DNA from: Candidatus Moraniibacteriota bacterium
GTDB taxonomy: Bacteria > Patescibacteriota > Minisyncoccia > CAIUEV01
DNA length: 34,611 nucleotides
NCBI GenBank assembly: GCA_016867255.1
Contig: VGKB01000003.1
Coordinates: forward strand, 1-34,611
Direction of reading: 5' to 3'
The notes under the pieces are model-generated. The model ran no database searches and was not told where the DNA came from. It saw only the letters and a program-made list of their open reading frames with translations. Numbering within the stretch: the stretch's first letter is position 1; each line of letters begins with the position of its first letter. This document shows positions 5,972-13,165 of the stretch, piece by piece. The position numbers and the translations under genes are program-made.

Positions 5972-7789
5972 GTGCCCAAGATTGATATAAAAATAAACCA
6001 CCGTGATTATTCAGTGGAGGAAGGCGCGGGAATTTTAGAATTTTGCCGAAAGCGGGAAATTGATTTGGCCGCTCTTTGCCAGCATCCCGACTTTATTAAA
6101 AGTGAAGCGGTATGCCGCTTATGTCTGGTCAAAGTAAAAACTGGTGGCAGCGGAGAGGAAAATCTGGTCCCGGCCTGTACGCTTTCCGCCGAGGCGGGAA
6201 TGGAAATAATTACCGAGGATGCCGAAATAGCCAAAATAAGAAAGACAATCATTGAACTGCTCTTTCCGGAACACGCGGGTCTCTGCGCTAGCTGTTACCG
6301 AAACTTGAATTGCGAGTTGCAGTCTTTGGCCATGAAATATTCGGTGGATGAATTTCGATTTTTGCCAAAGACGGCGGAGATTGACGATATTGAAGAAAAA
6401 GAAAGATTGTGGGATCGGCTCAGAAGAAGGGTGGTGGATACTGCCAATCCGTCAATTGCGCGAGACAGCTCTAAATGCGTGGAGTGTCGGCGCTGTATAA
6501 AGGCGTGCCGGGAAATTCAGGATGTCAGAGCATTAGAAATTCAGAAAAGAGGTGTATCGTTAAATGTGGGAACGGAATATAACACTCCGCTTGAGTGTAC
6601 CTACTGCGGACAATGTGTGCTTCATTGCCCTACTGCGGCTATTATTGAAAAAAGCGATATCGCCGATGTAATTAAAGCCCTCAAAAAATCCGGAAAATTT
6701 CTAGTGGCCCAGACGGCGCCGGCGGTAAGATTTACTCTGGGGGAGGAATTTGGCTATTTGCCCGGAACGGTAACCACTGGGAAGATGGTCACTGCTCTTA
6801 GAAAGTGCGGTTTTGAATACGTGTTTGACGTTGTTACAGGAGCGGATTTTACAATTGTTGAGGAAGGGACAGAATTAATTAAACGTTTAAAAAATGACGG
6901 AGAAAAGAAACAATTGCCTCAGTTTACCAGCTGTTGCCCGGCTTGGGTTTTGTTTTGCGAACAAAATTATCCTCAAATTTTACCCCACTTGTCTTCCGCC
7001 AGATCTCCTCAGATGATGATGGGGTCTTTAATAAAGAGTTATTGGGCGAAGAAGTTAAAAATAAACCCGGCGGAAATTATTTTAGTTTCAATTATGCCCT
7101 GCGTCGCGAAAAAATACGAGGTCTTAAGGCCGGAATTTATGTCCAAAGGCATAAAGGATGTGGATTTGGTTTTAACCGTGAGAGAGCTTACCCATATAAT
7201 CAAAAGCATGGGCATCTCCTACAACGATCTTCCTGACGGCGATTTTGACCCGGCTCTGGGAATAACGACCGGATCGGGAGTTATCTTTGCCGCAAGCGGC
7301 GGAGTGGCTGAAGCGGCCCTTCGCACCGCTAATTTTTACCTGTCGGGGAGGAGTCTTCCGGATCTGAATTTTAGAAAGGTTCGGGGGATTAGAGGAGTAA
7401 AGGAGACCGAAATAAGGATGGGGGGCAGGAGCGTAAGGATGGCTATCGTGCAAGGTCTAAAAAATGCACGTAAAATTGTAACGATGGCTTTAAAAAATGA
7501 ATGTCCCTACGATTTTGTGGAAGTGATGGCTTGCCCCGGCGGTTGCGTTGGGGGAGGAGGCCAGCCAGTGCCAATCAATAACTCTATTAGAAAGGCAAGA
7601 ATGAAAGCAGTCTATCTAACCGACAAAGCGCTTCCCGTAAGAGAGTCGCACAATAATCCGGTGGTAGAGGAGGTGTACAGGAGCTTCCTTTACGGGCCGG
7701 GAAGCAGAAAGGCGGAAAAATTGCTCCATACTAAATACTGCCCGTATGATTGGAGATTGCGCCGGGAATATTTGCGAGGCAGAGTTTAA
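5972..7789 (+). CDS. [FeFe] hydrogenase, catalytic subunit (monomeric, group A-like)
   Basis: This 605-aa GTG-start protein carries every cluster of a CpI-type enzyme in order. The [2Fe-2S] ligands are C36, C48, C51 and C69. The His-Cys [4Fe-4S] site is H101-x3-C105-x2-C108-x5-C114. Two ferredoxin-type [4Fe-4S] sites follow (C169/172/175/179 and C209/212/215/219). The H-cluster motifs are L1 TSCCPAW (319-325, including the proton-relay and ligand cysteines), L2 MPCVAKKYE (from 375) and L3 EVMACPGGCVGGGGQP (C521, C525). The small-subunit-like domain is fused at the C-terminus (YRSFLYGPGSRKAEKLLHTKY). It should interconvert protons and H2 with ferredoxin or NAD(P)H-linked partners, probably to dispose of reductant. 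HydE/F/G maturases are not in this window. No key residue is missing, so activity looks possible. Confidence 0.95.
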   Translation: MPKIDIKINHRDYSVEEGAGILEFCRKREIDLAALCQHPDFIKSEAVCRLCLVKVKTGGSGEENLVPACTLSAEAGMEIITEDAEIAKIRKTIIELLFPEHAGLCASCYRNLNCELQSLAMKYSVDEFRFLPKTAEIDDIEEKERLWDRLRRRVVDTANPSIARDSSKCVECRRCIKACREIQDVRALEIQKRGVSLNVGTEYNTPLECTYCGQCVLHCPTAAIIEKSDIADVIKALKKSGKFLVAQTAPAVRFTLGEEFGYLPGTVTTGKMVTALRKCGFEYVFDVVTGADFTIVEEGTELIKRLKNDGEKKQLPQFTSCCPAWVLFCEQNYPQILPHLSSARSPQMMMGSLIKSYWAKKLKINPAEIILVSIMPCVAKKYEVLRPEFMSKGIKDVDLVLTVRELTHIIKSMGISYNDLPDGDFDPALGITTGSGVIFAASGGVAEAALRTANFYLSGRSLPDLNFRKVRGIRGVKETEIRMGGRSVRMAIVQGLKNARKIVTMALKNECPYDFVEVMACPGGCVGGGGQPVPINNSIRKARMKAVYLTDKALPVRESHNNPVVEEVYRSFLYGPGSRKAEKLLHTKYCPYDWRLRREYLRGRV

Positions 7790-7805
7790 TTTTTGATACC
7801 CCAAA

Positions 7806-8369
7806 GTGGACATAATTGGCGGGAAAAGCAATAAAAGGTTTTCGCTTGGCCGCTCCCGGGCAAGACAGAAGAGAAGAGAAGAAAAATTTTCTCCGCTGGG
7901 AGCTGGCGGGGAAACATTATTTTGCTGGAAGGCGAAGGAATTTCCTTTTTACAAAAAATCAAAGGGCTGGTTTTTTGCCGGCGGGATAATTTTTTTTCTG
8001 CTGGTGGGTTATTTTACTTACTCAAAACAGTTGATTACCGCGCTAACCTTTCTTTTACTGGGGCTTACTATTTACCTTTTTTCTTTCAAAAAGCCGCGAG
8101 AAATTGATTGTGTTATAACCTACCAATCAATCAGCGTTGACGATACGATCTATCCATTTAAAGAACTTATTTCTTTCTGGACGTTCTATGAGCCTCCCGA
8201 TTTTAAGGTAATCAGTTTGAAACATAAAAAACCTTACCTGCCCTATATCCAAATTCCTTTGGGAAATGAGGATCCCATGAAGATTCGCAGGGTGCTGCTT
8301 AAATATTTGCCTGAAGAGGAGCAGGAAGAACCGTTTAGCGATCGGTTAGCTAGGATTATTCGTTTTTAA
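7806..8369 (+). CDS. Two-helix membrane protein of unknown function (DUF5673-like)
   Basis: The 187-aa protein has a basic N-terminus (about 1-45). Two close transmembrane helices follow (about 57-75 and 77-95, WFFAGGIIFFLLVGYFTYSK and ITALTFLLLGLTIYLF). The cytoplasmic domain that follows has the pattern ITYQSISVDDTIYPFKELISFWTFYE, then PLGNEDPMKIRRVLLKYLPEEE. This layout is recurrent in small CPR proteins and resembles DUF5673. The GTG at 7806 is the only upstream start I see; the true start may be internal because the basic leader is atypical. It is 16 nt downstream of the hydrogenase. Confidence 0.65.
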   Translation: MDIIGGKSNKRFSLGRSRARQKRREEKFSPLGAGGETLFCWKAKEFPFYKKSKGWFFAGGIIFFLLVGYFTYSKQLITALTFLLLGLTIYLFSFKKPREIDCVITYQSISVDDTIYPFKELISFWTFYEPPDFKVISLKHKKPYLPYIQIPLGNEDPMKIRRVLLKYLPEEEQEEPFSDRLARIIRF

Positions 8370-8381
8370 ACGTCTAGCGTT

Positions 8382-8507
8382 ATGGCAAAAGACAAAACAT
8401 TTTTGGAAACTTGGCCGGAGGCAGTGTTATTAAAAATTCAGTTCTTGTGGCTGCCATTTGTGGCGATGGTGAAAATAATCCAAAAAATAAGGGAAAAGAA
8501 GAAATGA
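8382..8507 (+). CDS. Small 41-aa hydrophobic protein
   Basis: ATG at 8382 opens a 41-codon frame ending in TGA at 8505-8507. It has an acidic/polar head (MAKDKTFLETWPEA), a hydrophobic stretch VLLKIQFLWLPFVAMVKII and a basic tail QKIREKKK. The helix followed by a positive tail looks like a small membrane-associated peptide. It lies 12 nt after the previous gene and 25 nt before the next, so it fills the gap in a same-strand run. No family is recognised. Confidence 0.45.
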   Translation: MAKDKTFLETWPEAVLLKIQFLWLPFVAMVKIIQKIREKKK

Positions 8508-8532
8508 AAAATAATTATTAATTTTAAGATTC

Positions 8533-9363
8533 ATGCGCCGCGTTTACAAACAAATTTTGATTATTTTTACCGTTATACTGTTTCTTTCAGCCATTACATA
8601 TGGGATTGTTTGGTTAATCCAAGTGGAACCGACTTGCTTTGATAAAATCCAAAACGGCGAAGAAGAAGGAATTGATTGTGGGGCGGTTTGCGGCAATACC
8701 TGTGAAAAAATTGTCAAGCCAATGCCGCTCCGGGTGAGCAAATCTCAAGTTATTCAAGGAGGGGCGAAATGTGATTTTGTGGCCGTTGTGACTAATCCCA
8801 ATGCCTCAAGCGGCGCCCAGAACATACCCTACGAACTGCGTTGGGGTGAGGCAAGCAAAAAGGGAGAATTTTATATATATCCCAGCGAAGAGAGATATAT
8901 TGCGGAAGTGAATCTCCCCTGCCAAGCCGGCACTAATTGGGAATTTAAACTAGGAGAGCCCTCCAAGTGGGAGATTCTGAAAGGTTATACCGGCAAGCCG
9001 AATTTGCAAATTTCCAATGCGAAATTTCAATATTTGGATAACTCCCTTGAGTTTGCCGAGACGACGGGCATTATTACGAACAAAAGTTCTTTTGATTTAA
9101 AGACAATTGAAATCTATTCCATAATTAAAAATGCCGCGGGGGAGGTAATCGCCGCTAACAAAACAAACCTTAACAGTTTACCGGTAAGCCAAAAAAGAGA
9201 GTTTAGGATTTTTTGGACTCACAGTTTTCCCAAGGGGGGGATTAATAGTTTTTATTTAACCACCAACCTCTTTGATTCGGAAAATTTTCTCAGGACTTAT
9301 GACGCGGAAAGCGTTAAATGGGGGATTGGAGAAGAGAAGGGACAGATTTATTATCAAAAGTAG
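8533..9363 (+). CDS. Membrane-anchored extracytoplasmic protein with Cys motif
   Basis: The 276-aa protein starts with a signal-anchor (about 8-29, ILIIFTVILFLSAITYGIVWLI). Next comes a Cys-rich motif, CFDKIQNGEEEGIDCGAVCGNTC. Motifs of this kind (C..D...N..E.G.DCG..C) recur at the start of exported proteins and probably form disulfides. The rest (about 70-270) looks like two beta-sandwich domains with alternating strands, for example FVAVVTNPNASSGAQNIPYEL and ETTGIITNKSSFDLKTIEIYSIIKN. A role in envelope architecture is possible but unproven. It converges on the next gene with a 10-nt gap. Confidence 0.7.
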   Translation: MRRVYKQILIIFTVILFLSAITYGIVWLIQVEPTCFDKIQNGEEEGIDCGAVCGNTCEKIVKPMPLRVSKSQVIQGGAKCDFVAVVTNPNASSGAQNIPYELRWGEASKKGEFYIYPSEERYIAEVNLPCQAGTNWEFKLGEPSKWEILKGYTGKPNLQISNAKFQYLDNSLEFAETTGIITNKSSFDLKTIEIYSIIKNAAGEVIAANKTNLNSLPVSQKREFRIFWTHSFPKGGINSFYLTTNLFDSENFLRTYDAESVKWGIGEEKGQIYYQK

Positions 9364-9373
9364 ACTTTGGTGA

Positions 9374-10411
9374 TTATTTTTTCTGTACGCACTGGCTACC
9401 CTGCAGACATTTGCCTTCCGGACAGTTGCAGGCCGTGATTAAGGCACGGGATTTTTCGGAAGTGCATTTTACGCTTTCACATTTTTCTTGTTCGGCGCCG
9501 CAAATGTCATTAAAGCGGAACCAAACGCCACCGGAAGTGAAACACTGGTTTATGTCTTGGACTATGTCAAGGATGGCGGAGACGGGTATGTTGCCGGCCG
9601 GGTTGTCTTTCAAGTTGATATTCGGCCGGTCGGTGATAATGGTGATTATTTCAATATTGTTTTCTAGGAGCCGATTAACGAGTTGCGCCAGTTCGCTGAA
9701 AAATTTCTCTATCTCGGCAGAATTATTTCCCGCGGCGTAGGCCGAGGAAACGCCGAGAAGATTTTCCGGTTTAAATGAGGATTTTAGAGAATCAATGATA
9801 GCGCTGCGGTTAATATACAGGAGCTCCGGCTCCTCGTTGCGCTTGCCGATGACGGCAAATGTCTCGGTGTTTTTTCCGGCCCTGACCTCAAGAATTAAAA
9901 TGTCGTCTTTATCCAGCCGGGAAAATAGTTTTACTAGGTCTGAAAGGGGCGTTCCTTTGGTTAATTTACCGCTAACCTCTCCCCCCGAAGCCGCTGAATT
10001 TATGAGATATCCGGCTTCCCGGCGCGGTATATTGATGCTGATGTCTTCTGAATCTGACACGCATTCAAAACTGCTCCAAATTGCTTGGTCGGTAGCGCCG
10101 CTTATCCTGAAAGTCGTCTGGATGGCTATCCAGCCAAATAGGATGAAGCCAAAGCCGATGATTGACCAGATTACGGTTCTTTTGGCCTGAAACATCCAGT
10201 TTTCGTTTCCCCGCGAGCCGATGTAGACGAAGCCCCCGATTACCATAAAGAGAATGGCGAAGACAAAAGAAGTTCCCATTACCCAAGTGGCAATGTTGGA
10301 TATCATTTCCAGAAGCTTGCAGACATCGCAATCCATCCCATTGCAGGTCATCAAAGAATTGCTACCGCTACTTTCGGCGGACTCGGCGGCGGAAACAAAG
10401 AAGTTTAACAT
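9374..10411 (-). CDS. T4SS pilin-like fusion protein with Cys-rich tail
   Basis: The N-terminal part holds the same two-helix pattern as the four tandem pilin-like genes (ISNIATWVMGTSFVFAILFMVIGGFVYIGSRGNENWMFQAKR, then VIWSIIGFGFILFGWIAI). About 200 residues of mixed alpha/beta sequence follow, including IEIITIITDRPNINLKDNPAGN. The end is a Cys-rich tail (CESVKCTSEKSRALITACNC and C-x5-C). ATG at 10411 starts just past the upstream gene; a TTG at 10465 would add 18 residues and overlap that gene by 32 nt. It might be a specialised pilin or an anchored adhesin. It follows the 10434-11348 gene on the same strand. Confidence 0.65.
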   Translation of the reverse strand: MLNFFVSAAESAESSGSNSLMTCNGMDCDVCKLLEMISNIATWVMGTSFVFAILFMVIGGFVYIGSRGNENWMFQAKRTVIWSIIGFGFILFGWIAIQTTFRISGATDQAIWSSFECVSDSEDISINIPRREAGYLINSAASGGEVSGKLTKGTPLSDLVKLFSRLDKDDILILEVRAGKNTETFAVIGKRNEEPELLYINRSAIIDSLKSSFKPENLLGVSSAYAAGNNSAEIEKFFSELAQLVNRLLENNIEIITIITDRPNINLKDNPAGNIPVSAILDIVQDINQCFTSGGVWFRFNDICGAEQEKCESVKCTSEKSRALITACNCPEGKCLQGSQCVQKK

Positions 10412-10433
10412 ACGGAGACCTGAATTAAATTTT

Positions 10434-11348
10434 TTATTTTTGAAGCAGTTTAATCGCTTTTTCAAAGGAAGTTTGGCTGTTGGCGAAGATTATGTATTTA
10501 CCGACCACGATATAGTTAAGGGAAACAACGCCGTTGCCGGAAAAGTCAACGAAGCGAGCCCCCCGGTAAATGTTGCTGTTTTGAAAAGTTTTTTGGCCGG
10601 AAGCTTCCACAAAGTCTTTCTTAAGGCCAATTAAGATAAAGGGTTTAAGAGTGTTGATTAGCGAACTTTCCCAATTTCCGAGAGCTTTATCCAATTCGCT
10701 CTTTTCCATTCCGGTTGAAAGCACCAAGGCGGTTCCGGGCCCCTTTTCCTCCGGCGCGCGGTACATAAATATTCGGTAGAAGCTATCCAGGCGACTGAAC
10801 AGATTTTCAGGAACTTCAATCCGGGATCTGTCAAGAAATTCGCTCAGTGGCAGTTGGGCGTTGCGGGTGTTGTAAAGATTAATTTCCATTAGACCAGAGA
10901 TATCCGGAGTGATTGTGTTAAGCGAACTTAGGGGGTTTTCGTTCTCGTCAATCATTAAGCTTTTTTGAATGGGAACGCCTTCAATTGGATTGCCCGCTTC
11001 GTCCACGGCTACTCGCGCTCCGCTGGTTTTAGCCGGATAAGCGTTTTTCGGCTCTCCCGCCTTCTGGGCGGTGTCGGTGCCGGCACCGCGGCTATAGTTT
11101 TCGTCAAAAACAATGCCCGGCGTTTGGTCCAGCCCTTGCTCAGAAAGTTCTGCCGCTGCCTGTTCTTTTGTTTGCTCTTTCTTGCTTCCGGAGACTAAAG
11201 ATAAAATCACGGCGATGACCACTAGGACGATTGCCACCGCTCCGCCAATGATGAGAAGTTTTCGGTTTCCCTTGTTGTCGTCATAATTTTCTTCCAGCTC
11301 CTCAATCAGTTTTTCTTCTAATTCCGCCTTTTTTGTTTCTTTGTTCAT
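10434..11348 (-). CDS. Membrane-anchored protein of unknown function
   Basis: The 304-aa protein has a charged cytoplasmic N-terminus (MNKETKKAELEEKLIEELEE). One transmembrane helix follows (about 29-51, KLLIIGGAVAIVLVVIAVILSLV), then a polar, disordered-looking linker (about 55-130). The globular C-terminal domain (about 150-304) has strands such as YRIFMYRAPEEKGPGTALVL and NYIVVGKYIIFANSQTSFEKAI. That last segment resembles the end of a repeated alpha/beta unit. Function is unknown. It is the first gene of a two-gene minus-strand unit with the pilin-like fusion and has a fair promoter upstream. Confidence 0.7.
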   Translation of the reverse strand: MNKETKKAELEEKLIEELEENYDDNKGNRKLLIIGGAVAIVLVVIAVILSLVSGSKKEQTKEQAAAELSEQGLDQTPGIVFDENYSRGAGTDTAQKAGEPKNAYPAKTSGARVAVDEAGNPIEGVPIQKSLMIDENENPLSSLNTITPDISGLMEINLYNTRNAQLPLSEFLDRSRIEVPENLFSRLDSFYRIFMYRAPEEKGPGTALVLSTGMEKSELDKALGNWESSLINTLKPFILIGLKKDFVEASGQKTFQNSNIYRGARFVDFSGNGVVSLNYIVVGKYIIFANSQTSFEKAIKLLQK

Positions 11349-11403
11349 TTTAAGTGATTTAATTTTCTTATTTATTTTTTAAGGCAAAAAGACTATTTAA
11401 TAC

Positions 11404-11431
11404 ATTTTAAGTGAAAAATTTTATTTGGCAA
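11404..11431 (-). promoter_or_regulatory. Sigma-70-like promoter for the 10434-11348 gene
   Basis: On the minus strand TTGCCA (-35, 11426-11431) is followed after 16 nt by TAAAAT (-10, 11404-11409). Each hexamer differs from consensus at one position. The ATG is about 55 nt further on. Confidence 0.55.
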
Positions 11432-11511
11432 ATATTTTTTATTTTGAAAAAAGCAAATAGTGCCAACAAAAAACTTAGCAATGGTATAAAAAAGATATTT
11501 TTTAAACTAAA

Positions 11512-11598
11512 TGGTGCCGAGGGGGAGATTTGAACTCCCAAGCCGATTAAGGCACATGGTCCTAAGCCATGCGTGTCTGCCAGTTTCACCACCTCGGC
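11512..11598 (-). tRNA. tRNA-Leu (anticodon TAG)
   Basis: On the minus strand the acceptor GCCGAGG pairs with CCTCGGC and is followed by an encoded ACCA. The anticodon arm is CATGG-CTTAGGA-CCATG, giving anticodon TAG (reads CUA). A long class II variable arm (TGCCTTAATCGGCTT) and the T loop TTCAAAT confirm tRNA-Leu. Confidence 0.95.
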
Positions 11599-11602
11599 CG
11601 GA

Positions 11603-11637
11603 ACATAAAACATAAAACATGAAACATAAAAAATAAA
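11603..11637. repeat. Five tandem copies of a 7-nt repeat beside tRNA-Leu
   Basis: Successive 7-mers read ACATAAA, ACATAAA, ACATGAA, ACATAAA, AAATAAA. The array begins 5 nt from the tRNA 5' end and lies between the tRNA and the flippase stop. It is the cleanest heptad array in the window. Confidence 0.8.
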
Positions 11638-11653
11638 ACTTGGAACACGGGTT

Positions 11654-13114
11654 CTAATTCTTTTCCTTTTTTCTGCGGAACACGTCTTTTACCAGCGTTA
11701 GTTCAAACTGATTGAATTCTTTCAATATGTAAAGCAAAAATACATAAAACGCTAGTAAAATTGCTGACCAGAGCGGAAAAAGAAAACTGTCGCGGGGGAA
11801 CAGGAAAGATAATCCGTAAAGCGCGCCTGACCCTATCAGTATCTTAATAATGCTCTCTAATTTAAACAAATAGCCGAAAAATTTATAAGAATAGCCGAGA
11901 ATTATTAGCATCACTAAAAGTGAAGTGAGGGTGGTGCCCACTACGGCGCCCCAGAGGGCGTATTTTGCTATTAGCACATAAGTTAAAATGGTGTTTGCTA
12001 ACAGTCCCAAGAATGATATTACCATTGGCACTTTGACCTTGCCGGCTCCGTTAAGCGCGAAAGTCAAAACATAAAACACGGTCAAAAATCCTACCCCAAA
12101 AACAAAAAGGGACATTAGCGGCGCGGCATCCAAAAACCGCCGGGAATAAAAAAGCTGGATAATTGGGCGGGAATAAAGAGACATCAGGATACAAATAGGG
12201 AGTAAAAACATCACCATTAGGCGCAAGGATTGACTAATCAGCTTTTTTGTTTCCGCGGCGTTTTTACTGGAGGTGGCTTTTGAGACGGCCGGCAGCAGTA
12301 TAATGGTCAGCGCGTAGAACAAATAATAGGGAATGCGCCCCACCGTGATGGCGGCATTGTAAATGCCAGTATGATAGTCGCTCATTAAAATCCCCTTAAC
12401 CAGATAGAGGTCAACGGTTATTAAAAGCTCGTAAGCGATCATAAAAAAAGTTATCGGCCAGGCGTAATGAAACAGTTTTTTCCAGTCAAATGTGCCGCTC
12501 GGTTTATATTTATGCAGCGAATCGTATATTTTTGCTCCCAAAAAGACCAAGAGGGGAGCCAAAGCGAAACCAATAACGCTGCCTTCTAGGGACAGATTTT
12601 GCGGCTTTAATAACCAAGCGAAACCCAGGATAAACAAAATGCGGGAGAAGGATCGCAGGGTCTTAAGGAAGGCCTGTACTTTAAACTTGTGGATGCCGGT
12701 GTAGTAGGAGAAATAAAAAGAGGCCAGGGCAAAAGTTGGGATGATAAGAGAAGATATCCGGAAAAGCGGCGTCAAAGAAGGGTCTTTGAGCAAGGCGGCA
12801 AGAACCGGAGCTAAGAGGAAAAACGTCAAAGTAACGCTTCCCATCAGAAGCGCCTGAAATAGAGCGGCCTTTCGCTTGATAACCGGGATCAGCCCGGGCT
12901 TGTTTTCAAATATCTCGCTTAGATATTTAGCCATAGCGGTAGGGATCCCATTGCCGATCAGGATGATGATCGTGGTGGTAAGGGTAATTACCACGCCGTA
13001 GCGGCCATAATCAGCCGGTCCTAAAATTCTTCCGATGCCGCTGTGCACCACATAACTGGATATGTTGTAGACAATCTCGCTGGCTAGGACGAATGCAAAA
13101 GATTTGGCAAGCAT
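11654..13114 (-). CDS. Oligosaccharide flippase (Wzx/RfbX-like, MOP superfamily)
   Basis: The 486-aa protein has about 14 predicted transmembrane helices from end to end. The N-terminus is typical of the polysaccharide biosynthesis/flippase family: a first helix with GRILGPADYGRYGVVITLT, then GNGIPTAMAKYLSEI. The middle YNAAITVGRIPYYLFYALTIILLPAVSK matches the conserved YNxAxxxxxxP...P of Wzx-like MOP exporters. It should flip lipid-linked sugar precursors to the outer face of the membrane. MurJ, the lipid II flippase, belongs to the same superfamily, and the upstream murC makes that a possibility. The N-terminus fits Wzx better. The start ATG lies in a heptad array. Confidence 0.85.
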   Translation of the reverse strand: MLAKSFAFVLASEIVYNISSYVVHSGIGRILGPADYGRYGVVITLTTTIIILIGNGIPTAMAKYLSEIFENKPGLIPVIKRKAALFQALLMGSVTLTFFLLAPVLAALLKDPSLTPLFRISSLIIPTFALASFYFSYYTGIHKFKVQAFLKTLRSFSRILFILGFAWLLKPQNLSLEGSVIGFALAPLLVFLGAKIYDSLHKYKPSGTFDWKKLFHYAWPITFFMIAYELLITVDLYLVKGILMSDYHTGIYNAAITVGRIPYYLFYALTIILLPAVSKATSSKNAAETKKLISQSLRLMVMFLLPICILMSLYSRPIIQLFYSRRFLDAAPLMSLFVFGVGFLTVFYVLTFALNGAGKVKVPMVISFLGLLANTILTYVLIAKYALWGAVVGTTLTSLLVMLIILGYSYKFFGYLFKLESIIKILIGSGALYGLSFLFPRDSFLFPLWSAILLAFYVFLLYILKEFNQFELTLVKDVFRRKKEKN

Positions 13115-13154
13115 GATAAAAGATAGAAAATGGATAATGGAAAATGGAAAATAA
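13113..13154. repeat. Heptad-phased repeat at the flippase start
   Basis: Six 7-mers read in phase as ATGATAA, AAGATAG, AAAATGG, ATAATGG, AAAATGG, AAAATAA. The array fills most of the gap between the flippase start and the murC stop. Confidence 0.65.
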
Positions 13155-13165
13155 ATATACTTTTT

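Noticed and set aside
9318-10190. Two + strand frames opposite the pilin-like fusion gene
   Set aside because: They are antisense to a gene with a recognisable T4SS-pilin hairpin and Cys-rich tail, and their translations show no domain.
11407-11613. 68-aa minus-strand frame with VVKLADTHGLGPCALIGLGVQIS
   Set aside because: It is a read-through of the tRNA-Leu gene on the same strand; this peptide pattern is a common false ORF over tRNA-Leu.
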